A stretch of DNA of 64,000 nucleotides. Origin: Antedon mediterranea (taxonomy: Eukaryota > Echinodermata > Crinoidea > Comatulida > Antedonidae). The number at the start of each line of letters is the position of its first letter. The first letter of the stretch is position 1. Both the position numbers and the translations under genes were made by a program. This document shows, one piece after another, positions 23,201 to 32,900 of the stretch. Under the pieces are notes generated by a model that was given only the letters and a program-made list of their open reading frames with translations, searched no databases and was not told the origin of the DNA. Location of the stretch: contig NC_092676.1 in the NCBI RefSeq assembly GCF_964355755.1, forward strand, positions 8,352,288 through 8,416,287, given 5' to 3'.

Positions 23201-26200
23201 ATCGCATTGGTTAATTCTTCTTTTCTTTCTTTAAGATCCTGATTTTCTTTGTTTTTTTTTAAATGTTATTTAACTTTAAGTTTATCTAATTTTTTGTTGA
23301 TATTAAGTGTTGCTCTTACGGTGTAGGCCTACCATGCGATGGAATTATATATTGAAATTAAATTAAACATTAAGTTTTAAGAAAATTGTAAAAGGCTAAA
23401 TAGGATATTGAATGTAGTTCTGGTCCACTAAATCTATATTTTAGGTATATTATTATAAGTATGACACACGCACGCTTAACAGTATATCCTGGTCATACCT
23501 CAAACTGGCATTTCCAGTAAAAATATGATAACATCTTCTATTAGAGCTAATATAAATGTTTACATTTTGAACATTTTGACACCAAGTTGAACTTTTTATG
23601 ACATTTGGTTACAGAGATACAGACATATTTAAACATTAAAGGTCAAAGGTCAGTAAATGACATTTCCTGTGGATTTGGAAGAACATGTTTAATTAGAGTA
23701 TATATAAATATGTATGCTCTTAACAATTTGAAACAAATCTTCCTTAACTTCTCTTTGAACGATCGTAATCAATATTTGTTGAGGTATAATATTTCCCTCT
23801 AATATGGTAATGCCTGTTTTATTGAGTCAAATGCTTTCTGATAATCTCTAAATCAAAGATTTGGTGATATTCATTTCATTTTTATTTTAGTTGATTGACA
23901 AACTGTATAAGAAGGTCCTACTGTATAAAGCCTTATATATTGGTTTATTTACTTCTAGTCGGTCTCTGATTTTGTTTTTTGATTACTTTTGTAAATTATT
24001 TGTGTACATGTGATAATGTTCGTTTGGTCGGTAATGGTTGATGTCAGTTTTGTCATGTTTTTGTGGATTAAAGTATAATTATCATTGCTTCTCTTAATTT
24101 CTTCTGGTTTCAAAGATTTTGTTGTATAGTGTTATGAGCTGGATGTGTTATTGCCTCATCAAGCCAAGATGGTAATTTTGACTGCTCACTGGTTTGTTTT
24201 CCTTTTATATTCCACTACAGTATGTTCTTGAAAAGAAATCAGCTTTGTAATTAATTTGTCTTTGATCCTTTTCAGATTTCTAATATTTTAAACATATGTT
24301 TTTTTTTTCTTCGCTTTTTCCTCACTGTTTCAAACATTTTATTTTTTCAGCATACTTCAAGCAATTAATTGATAATTAGGTCATATGTTTTATGAGTATC
24401 AAATCGCATTGGTTAATTCTTCTTTTCTTTCTTTAAGATCCTGATTTTCTTTGTTTTTTTTTAAATGTTATTTAACTTTAAGTTTATCTAATTTTTTGTT
24501 GATATTAAGTGTTGCTCTTACGGTGTAGGCCTACCATGCGATGGAATTATATATTGAAATTAAATTAAACATTAAGTTTTAAGAAAATTTTAAAAGGCTA
24601 AATAGGATATTGAATGTAGTTCTGGTCCACTAAATCTATATTTTAGGTATATTATTATAAGTATGACACACGCACGCTTAACAGTATATCCTGGTCATAC
24701 CTCAAACTGGCATTTCCAGTAAAAATATGATAACATCTTCTATTAGAGCTAATATAAATGTTTACATTTTGAACATTTTGACACCAAGTTGAACTTTTTA
24801 TGACATTTGGTTACAGAGATACAGACATATTTAAACATTAAAGGTCAAAGGTCAGTAAATGACATTTCCTGTGGATTTGGAAGAACATGTCTAATTAGAG
24901 TATATATAAATATGTATGCTCTTAACAATTTGAAACAAATTTCAAGAAATTTTGACCAGTAGTTATTGAGATATAGTAAGCCGATGTCAAAGGTCAAAAC
25001 ATTGAGAAATTACATTTCCGGTCGTTTTTTTTTTAAAAGTTCTATTAGAGCGAATATAAATATGTACCCTCTGATCTATTTGACACCAATATCATTTCAA
25101 TTGTCAAACCCGTTGCGAAGATATGGCTGTTTAAGATAGAAATATAAAAATTGAGGTCAGAGGTCACAGAGGTCAAATCAGATTTCCAGTAACTTTGTTT
25201 TGGTATCTCCATATCATGTTCTATCAATATGCCAAAGGGCACACTTGTATCCACTATGGTAACATCATTTCCCCTTAGGGACTGGACTAAAAGAACAAAG
25301 GTTAAATAAGTAAAAAAATCTCACCATATTCGTCGCAGGATCAGCTCTGTATGCTCGTGTGAGTCCAAGTTCTTGTACCTTGCGATAAACTGCCTGAAAA
25401 ATGTAAAAAAGCATGTAATAAACAAATGTTTTAAAAAGACACCAGTTAGTTCGGTAGCATACCTGTGAGTAATGAAAGAGACAGCCGGATACACGAACAA
25501 GTGGCATGACTTCTCGGATTGCTTGCCAGATAGAGGCCTCGAAGTCGGTGACAATTTTCTCAACGTTTGTAGCTGGAAGTAAGTCGATGACTGCTCGTAG
25601 GACGGCTGTATAGTCCACCATTCGCTTTCCCGACATTACTGCAAACAACAGCGGCACCTGCTTCATTGATGTACCATGGGTGATGAAGCTGTGAATCGAG
25701 AAGAGTTGATAGAACGGGTCTCTAATTAATTTAAACGTCCCATCAACATACCTGGAAATAAAAAGTGTTATACTGCTAAAAATCGGAAAATAAATGATAA
25801 TATGCATAGTTAAAAAACACAAAACATGCACAAAAGGGTTACAAAAGTACTTACCATGTCCGTGCGTTTCGTAGCATATCCATCATATTTGGTGTTGAAA
25901 AAATAATATGCCAACCTCCATCGACGAGCACGTCACCTTGTAAGAAGCCGGGTGCGATATGATTCTCATCCAGGTCGAAGTACAGATCATTTGGTTGGTT
26001 TGGTCTGGTCAGTTTTCTTTTTAAGTTTGCTTGGCGTGCAAGGTTTCTTGGAGTCGGCAAAGTCGGGTGTAAGACAACATTCCCTTCCCCGATCTCATCT
26101 CGTAGGATCTAAAATGAAATAAATTAATGCATAGAAAATGACAACCTGTAACTCAATAAATGATCAGACACGGAAACATTATGAAAACGTTATGGAACTT

Positions 26201-27166
26201 ACCTTCTCCACCATTTCAGAAGTGGATTCAAAAGGCCTGTTTACTGCCTGCTCTTTTACGTTTCTACGGATGATGGATACTTTTTCAAGCCCTAAATGAA
26301 AAAAAAAAAGGTTAGATAACGAAACAATCTTCAAATTTTCACACACAAACATTGTACACATTTTAAATGTTTGTTGATTAGACATACCTGGCATAGCTCC
26401 GCATATGTGGTTTTGTAAACCTCTAATGTAGACACCATCTCTTTCGATCACGGTTGCCCTACACGTCAAGTTTCTGTTCCGAACGCAGCACCTCCATGTT
26501 ACATTGTTAGGTCGGCGTCTATCCACTTTCTTGGTGTATTGATAGCCATCGCTGCTTGTCAATGTGTCCTGAAGAAGAAGAATAAAATTTAAAGACATAG
26601 GTTTAAATCACTGGGACTAGAAAGTATGTAGCGACTGAAACAATGGTATTGAAAACAATCTGTTTTAGTGTAGTTGTTGATTTATTTTGTGACATATTTG
26701 AATTGATTGAATTTTAAATTATCACGTACATTGGACATGCATATGCCGTGATACATCACATAATTATTAAAAAATAGAACAAAATAATGTAACATTACCT
26801 TTCCACGGATTGATGTGGCTTCGAAAATCTTAAAAGTAACCTCATCCTCTACACCAACTGGAATGTCTGGATTTGGTACTCGATATGGGTTTGGTAAGTT
26901 TTGTTCCTCAACAACTGCAGGCTCTTCAAATGCTCCAAGGTCTCCAGCAAAGACATCTAGTTGGGCTGCAGGTTCTTCCGGAACAGGTCGCACACATTCA
27001 TTACACGTCCAATCAATGTAGCCGTCGCGGATACCAGCAAGATAGGCAGCACGTGTTATACCAGTACCGCAAGTTCGATGTTGCCACCGTTGGCACTCCT
27101 CGCAAAAAACAGCCTCCTGGCGATGATTACGGTAACAGGTTCTCTACACTGGATACAGTCGTTCAT
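20274..27166 (-). CDS. MULE transposase, 8 exons, frameshift in exon 1
   Basis: Catalyses cut-and-paste transposition of its own element. Exons in order: 26799-27166, 26388-26568, 26203-26291, 25855-26108, 25463-25751, 25325-25393, 20801-21044, 20274-20488; all GT-AG and in phase. Exon 1 encodes a PHD-like zinc-finger half (FCEEC..WQHRTC...WTCNEC). Exon 2 encodes a FLYWCH-like finger (TWRCC...LTCRATV...QNHIC). Exon 5 carries the MULE catalytic block: YVDGTFK (first Asp), IVTDFEA (second Asp) and CLFH (the C-x2-H signature). Exon 7 ends with RTNNDLEGWHRRLN, the conserved C-terminal block that should hold the catalytic Glu. The start MNDCIQC (27166) would supply the missing Cys pair of the PHD finger, but it is one frame off, near an A6 tract on the plus strand at about 27104-27109. 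So either a one-base deletion or a sequence error is present. Otherwise the gene looks intact. Confidence 0.85.
21838..21980. repeat. MITE family A copy inside the nested element
   Basis: Ends TTAAACTTTGTCTACACTAT and TTATAGTGTAGACAAACATG; degraded but complete interior. Confidence 0.75.
22226..22450. repeat. MITE family C, truncated copy
   Basis: Left end TAAAGATATACTTATTTTCC and family C core; the right terminal repeat is missing and the 1.2-kb duplication starts shortly after. Confidence 0.65.
22531..24939. repeat. 1.2-kb direct tandem duplication
   Basis: Unit 1 is 22531-23736 and unit 2 is 23737-24939, offset 1,206 bp. Both begin ATCTTCCTTAACTTCTCTTT. They are nearly identical; differences noticed include a 3-bp indel (CATAATATG versus CATATG) and single-base changes. 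Confidence 0.92.
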
Positions 27167-27948
27167 TATTGTTGCAGTCGAAGATAAATCAGTTTGAAAG
27201 TGAACATGTACGTACTAGCACCCCCCATTTTATACACAGAGTAGACAATTATTTGCGCAACTATTGTGTGCCTTTCGCAAAGGACACTTTTTACTATTGA
27301 CACAAAATTACCTTTGATTTACGCATCTTCCGACTTTTTGGTTTACGAAAAGCAACCGAACATTATGTTTTGTCTTATGTGTTTTATTGTTTTATTATAT
27401 TATGCATTAAATCAAAGCCTCAAATCCTATATGATGTATTGTTTCTATAATGAATGAAATCAAAGCGTCATCACAAAGACATACTTTCTTTTTATTCAAT
27501 ATTGTTGCTTTGATTTGTTTGTGATTAGCACAATATAGGGGATTAGTATTATTTGTTTTGTAGAAAGTATGCACGCATTTTGATGATGCCGTTGTGTTGA
27601 CTGCATTTTTTAAGTAGATTGAATCAACGCAAAGATACTCATATCATTTTAAATCATTTATTTCGTTTTTTATTAAACTAATTATATAATATAGCAGTAT
27701 ATACCTTGTACTGTAATAAATGTAACTCATTCAGTATTAATTCACATTTAAACATAAAACGAAATATATTGTACTATTCGATTTATTTTATATATAAAGC
27801 TGGCTAACTGTTTAAAAATATTATTTGTGACACTCTTAAATACAGTATTTTATTTTCAAATCAAAATAAATACATCATAAAAACATCGTTAACTTTAAAG
27901 CCTGTGTTGTAGACGTCGTCACTATTACACTATCATAACGGGCACTTT

Positions 27949-28018
27949 TGGCGCTCCATACAATATCGCGTTCTGTAACCGGCGGCCGAGGTTGTCAGCG
28001 GCCGAGATGGACCTAAGC
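27949..28018. repeat. Right terminal inverted repeat of MULE
   Basis: Contains GGCGGCCGAG and GCGGCCGAGATGGA, complementary to the left end at 19723-19787 with a few mismatches. Confidence 0.85.
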
Positions 28019-28029
28019 CCTAGGCCCTA

Positions 28030-28165
28030 CCTATTGTTGGCCTAGGCTAGACTAGCTAGGCTAGGCCTAGGCCTAGGCCTACTAGCTAGGCTAGTAGTAT
28101 TAAATTAGTAATACTTAGTAGGCCTGGATAGGCCTAGCCTGGTAGTAGGCCTATCCTGTGGAGCC
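28030..28165. repeat. TAGGCCTA-rich low-complexity tract
   Basis: Dense overlapping GGCCTAGG and CTAGCTAGG words on the right flank of the MULE; a similar tract lies on its left flank (19480-19720). Confidence 0.75.
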
Positions 28166-28750
28166 TAGCTTCTCTATACAAGCAAGGGTTTATTTGGTGG
28201 TTAATAGATCTGAATTATAATAATATAAACCAAATTACAGAATGTTACGCTTTCCTCCTCCTCCTCTCTTTATGTTTTGCCTGTTGTTTTTGTCACATGT
28301 GGTTTGTTTGTTTGACACGCACGCCCTCTTTGGTCATAACAAAATTAATATTTTGACATTTTTAATACAAAACAAATTAATAAATAGGATGTCTACAGTA
28401 ACTATAATATCTAATAGGCGCCTTCAACTTTCACGATTCCTTTCACTAAATCATTATTCTATGTATACAATAAAATAGGTAAAAAAACTGTGTAAACTCC
28501 ATATGTCACCGAAATTTGATATTAATTTTGTTACCAATCCCTGTGTTTATTGTTTTTGAGGTATCATCAATATGCACCGGTAAAACAATTACTTTGTCGA
28601 AAACTGTTCACGAAAGAGACGATGTACCATTTTTTTGGAAATTATGTAACTAAAAGTGCGTAGACCTATTGAGTAAAATGAATGAGGATAAGTTGCCTAT
28701 TATACTTACCGGTGTTTATTTTATAAATATTGTGATACCGTGGCAGCAAA

Positions 28751-31700
28751 ATGACACTAATGATACAGATAATTTGTTTGTTTTTAGTTCACGTAGGCCT
28801 AAAGTTTGTATCGTTACATGAAACCAAAGGCCTAGTACATCGAGAGCTTAACTGTGAAGAAGAATCGGACTGCAAAACCTGTATCACGGATTTGTTTAAG
28901 GCAACCTTAAACAAGTGGAAAGGTTCTGGTGATCTGCAAGAAAAAACAGGTTATAGGCATGCTTTAGTTGAGTTGCTTTTTGTCTTTGATTCCACCTTTC
29001 AAAAACAATTTGAGAACAACTCCAGACGTTTAGAACATATTGTTCGTTGGCTAGTAAACAATGTAAGTAACTTACAAAGTTGCAGACATCCATAGTCTGG
29101 CTTTCAACATTTTCTGAAAGAAAATTGTTAGTTACACAATTCTTCAGACATCATGGGCATCATCAATACATTAGAGAAATTGTAAGAGTGCGCCATACAA
29201 AGATCACAATATACAATATGTATTTCGACCTAATTATTATTAGTAAAGATTAATATTTTGGAAAACATTCATGTGTACTACTTGAGTTCAAAATACAGTT
29301 TCCTGATAAAAAAAAAACTCGACTGGTGGACTGACATAAGAAGGATAGAGTACTGACAGACGCACCGCCCACCGTATATCCAATTTTTTTTTTGCATTTT
29401 TAGCAGAACGGTTTTTTGATACATTTTTTTACCAGAAGGTTGACCAAAATACTGAAAAAGTCTGCATTTGACAGGCATGTTAAATGTGATCTCTGTTACA
29501 TTTAAATGTATGTACATTTAAGTCGAATAAGAGGCATTTGTACTGGTGTCTAAAGTGTTTTTTTTTCTCTTTTTTTCATTTAAAGATGAAGACGATCTTC
29601 GAAAACTCTACCCTCGCCAATCCAAATTTAAGTGTTAGACTTGTAGATGTGATTCTAGCGACAGATTTGATAGCTAACAAGACAGATGAATTGGTTTGTA
29701 TAGGCCTAATCATTGTATTAAAATAAATGTACCCCGATGAAATCCATAGACTTCTAAATAAAGATCACTAACTGCCTTTAAGGTGACCAACATTGAATTT
29801 ATTGGTCTTCAATAAGACAAATTCTTTCAAGACACTTTACTAAAGTTAATTTGACAAAAACAGTGTGATGTGCCAAAATATGGTAGTAATATTACGTCAT
29901 CGTGTCCATATGGGCACATCACATTTTTGTCACATAAAGTTTGATAGTGTAGACAGAGCTATACGTTTGCCTCTCTTTACCAGGAGTACCTGGTAGGATC
30001 AATCACTGCAACATTATGGGAGTAGTGTTCCATAGGTATTGGACCCAATGATTGAGAACGTAGTTTCCCCCATTACAAGGAGTGTGCAGTGGTTAGATTT
30101 AAGCTTGGTTTCCATGACGCAACGCAAGGTGCACATCAAGTTGACAAAAATTACTTGGGCTAAATAATATTAAGTAATAATAATAAGTGTTTACTTTAAT
30201 TACAGAAATTAACTACAAAGTCAAGGAGATTGCATATTTCTAAAAGAAAATATGTAGATGGACACGCCGTATTAAAACGTTACATATCTACTTTTAACAG
30301 ACTGGCCATCAAATTCGACCATTGTATTATTTTGACCAGGTAAATGCCTCTAGTGTGAGTAAAGTGAAAGCGGATAGGTTGGTTATTAACCCACAATCAT
30401 AATTGATAATTGATTGCGCGTATGCGACCAACTTAACCGAATAAATAACTAAATCTGAACGGGCCCTAATCGTTTGGAGATAGACTTAAAAAACGTTAAA
30501 TGATTTGACTGCACAAGACAAACTGTGTTATTATTTCCCAACAGCTAAGCTCATGTTTTCAGAAACCGAGTCTTCTAACGACGATAATCCATATAGTGTG
30601 ATAGTGATTTGAACCATCATCGATAACATCATAAGATTAATTTTTTATTTCATGCCTCTAACATAGTCTTGATCTTTGGAAGATGGAAAGTCGTAGAAGT
30701 AGGCCTATACAAAGCGATATTGATGGTAGGTATAGTTTAACATGAATTTAGGTTTTCCTTTATTCCGAATATGATAATAACTGTCTGTCGATTTGGGATC
30801 TCACTGAAAAAAATACAGGCGATTGATTTGATCTATATACTTTAACTCCATTTCAATCGTCCAATTTTTTGTCTTGTAGGTTGTAGCTACCAATCATCAA
30901 CTTGTATGTATGAACGATTTTCATTGGTCGAATATTCTGAAGATCTGTACATGCTTTTGCGCACATGTTTGCATGAATTAGCGCACGGGTAAGTTAAGTT
31001 GAATGAAGTAAACTTTGACCTAGGCGTTATTCTGGTCTTCGTATTTGTACCTAATCGAGACCTGAGATTGTTGTTCTCAGTCAAAACCATTAGGCCCGTT
31101 ATTCCTGGACTATCTCTGGATTTAGTCGGTAAAACGGTATTCATGAAAGGAGGCCTAGACTCAACCTGGACTAAACCTGTACTAAAATCTGCAAAATGTT
31201 GTCCACCCCAAAGTTAGGCCTGGACTAAAGATAGTCCCCTTTGAATACGGGCCATAAATTCTAACTTTTAAAGTTTTAGGTTTATAAGCTCTTTGCTTGT
31301 CTGCCACCAGTGGTTGTTGTTCTTTCTTACAGACTTGGCGGATATCATGACGGAGAGTCAGACGTGCCATTCAGACGATCTCTGGCCAATCATTGCCATC
31401 CACGTGATGGATTCATTATGGGCATGCCTATTGCAAATGGGTTTGCGTCAAACTTCCTTAAATTTTCAAATTGTACTTTAGAAGATTTTTCTTTGTTTTT
31501 AAGGTTAGTCATAGTATTTCATAGTATATTTCATATTGTGATAAAAGCATGATTAATGCTTATAATAATAGATTTTAAATCATAGCTGAGATGTTACATC
31601 AGATCATATATAGTAAATTTGTATATTAAATAAGCATGCTTGGTTCACATGACGTGACGCAAGGGTGTACGTGCAAGTGAGTTGACCAATCACAAGCGAC

Positions 31701-31856
31701 AGTTCGGATGACCCATCGCGTTGTGATTGGTCTAATTACGTCCTTGCGTCCTGGTAACCAGGTTTAGTACTTAAAAATCATTTTCAAATTTATTTAAAAC
31801 CGGTACAGTACTTTGTTCACAGATCAAGAAGAGCATCTTGTTTGTATACTAATTGA
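28751..31856 (+). CDS. Secreted M12B metalloprotease, catalytic domain only
   Basis: A zinc endopeptidase of the reprolysin/ADAM-ADAMTS type. Exons: 28751-29062, 29586-29693, 30206-30339, 30887-30988, 31333-31503, 31823-31856; GT-AG, in phase, 286 residues. The start MTLMIQIICLFLVHVGL is a good signal peptide. The Zn-binding motif HELAHGLGGYHD fits HExxHxxGxxHD exactly; FIMGM follows as the Met-turn, then FSNCTLEDFSLFL and a terminal SCLYTN, matching the end of M12B catalytic domains. A short Cys-bearing segment after the signal peptide replaces the usual long prodomain, and there is no disintegrin, thrombospondin or membrane part, because TGA ends exon 6. AATAAA follows at 31876-31881. Exon 4 uses the second of two nearby AGs; the first would bring in a stop. 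Substrate unknown. Could be a secreted short protease or a truncated ADAM relative. Confidence 0.78.
29850..29963. repeat. MITE family A, left end damaged (M12B intron)
   Basis: Right end GTTTGATAGTGTAGACAGAG is intact; the left end lacks AGCTCTGTCTACAC. In the intron between exons 2 and 3 of the M12B gene. Confidence 0.75.
30100..30142. repeat. MITE family B, left-end fragment
   Basis: TAAGCTTGGTTTCCATGACG, then ACGCAAGGTGCA; no right end found nearby. Confidence 0.55.
31638..31766. repeat. MITE family B copy (M12B last intron)
   Basis: GCTTGGTTCACATGACGTGA at the left and TGCGTCCTGGTAACCAGG at the right, between M12B exons 5 and 6. Confidence 0.75.
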
Positions 31857-32087
31857 AGTGAAGAATATACTGGCAAATAAAGCTAATGCTATTAAGGTAA
31901 TTTGTAATTACAAACATCAATTTAGAATTCACACCGGGCTAATGGCAAATCAAATTACTCAGATGCCAAGTTGGAGCAGTGGGCTGCTTAAGTTGAACTT
32001 TATAATTTCACAAACAAATTAATTATTAAAATCGACAGAAATGTTGTAAATTCTATCGTAATGGTGAAATATATATAGATTTATAAT

Positions 32088-32320
32088 ACGTTCCGTATTT
32101 ATTTGAATAAACTCCCCCACAAATAAACGCACACAAAAGAACATCGTTTGAAATAAATTCCCCCTAAAATAAACCCTGAAATAAATGCCCCGCCCCTGCC
32201 TACACAAACAATCTTGTATTATAACACATTTCTATTTGTAGTAGAATTCTTTGACTTCCATGATTTACAATTGACCAAACATTTTGATACGGTGCGTTTA
32301 TTCGAATAAATACGGTACGT
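32088..32320. repeat. MITE family E, copy 2
   Basis: CGTATTTATTTGAATAAAC at the left and GTTTATTCGAATAAATACGG at the right; the interior repeats AAATAAANGCC-like words. Confidence 0.7.
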
Positions 32321-32788
32321 TTCTAAGCGCTTGCAGCGGCGTCGGCGCTTCATACAGTAGTATCAAAGAGCACTAGACTAGATCTCTGGGAAATAACTAC
32401 AAGTTCTTAAATTTAAAAAAAAAAGCAACAATGTAAATTAAAACAAAGACAAGAAAATCTGCTTAGTAATACGGTACATATAAGCAGAAGTCTATATTTT
32501 CTATATTTTTTTTTTGTAGTTTAGACCTATATTTCCCATATATGTTATACAGGTTACATGGCATTTAGTTAATAATATGAACTAGAAGATATATGTTATA
32601 AAGCCGCTTATTTCTACATTTTTCCAATTAAATAAGTCTTATTGTGATTGGATCGTCGGCTACCATGTGACGTATTTGTATGTTAGTAAGACGCAGGTCA
32701 TTATGGTAATTTAGTCATAACAACAACAACAGTGTTGTCTCTTGAAGAAAAAGACAATACTTACAGTAATATTACAAGGTAGTCTGTC

Positions 32789-32900
32789 ATGTTAGAGCTT
32801 TGTTGCATAAAGGCCACACGTGTTTGTTCCTGTCTGCTCCTTCTGAACAGTTTAGCCTGGCTGATAGATGAGAGAGTAATTCATGCATACATTTTGGCCC
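32789..32900 (+). CDS. Orphan signal-peptide-like first exon
   Basis: An ATG opens 37 codons with a hydrophobic core (CSCLLLLNSLAWL), ending at a consensus donor CCC|GTAAGT (phase 1). It looks like the first coding exon of a secreted or membrane protein downstream of the M12B gene. No matching phase-1 acceptor exon was recognised in the next 7 kb, so the gene body is unknown or the exon is spurious. Confidence 0.3.

Larger units (their letters stand above)
21108..25287. mobile_element. TA-flanked inverted-repeat element nested in MULE intron
   Basis: Left arm begins GTCCAGTCCCTAAGGGGA (21108); the right arm ends with its complement (25287). The arms pair for roughly 150 bp with indels, including a long stretch around GATTTGACCTCTGTGACCTC (21227 versus about 25155-25180). 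TA dinucleotides at 21106-21107 and 25288-25289 are a plausible target duplication. The interior has diverged repeats of GACCTTTGACC-type words, two MITE insertions and a 1.2-kb tandem duplication. No transposase seen, so it is non-autonomous. Superfamily unknown. Confidence 0.7.
19723..28018 (-). mobile_element. 8.3-kb Mutator-like (MULE) DNA transposon
   Basis: Bounded by inverted repeats that are far richer in GC than the surroundings: left TCCATCTCGGCCGCCGACAA (from 19731) and, read on the minus strand from the right end, TCCATCTCGGCCGCTGACAA (from about 28012). Inside is a minus-strand, eight-exon transposase gene. An additional TA-flanked inverted-repeat element (21108-25287) occupies the intron between transposase exons 6 and 7. 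The element lies between the HPS6-like gene and the M12B protease gene. Confidence 0.85.
19714..28027. repeat. Candidate 9-bp target duplication of the MULE
   Basis: CCTAGGCCC occurs at 19714-19722 and 28019-28027, immediately outside the two terminal inverted repeats. Mutator-like elements typically duplicate about 9 bp. Caution: CCTAGG/GGCC words are common in this flank, so the match could be partly chance. Confidence 0.6.
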
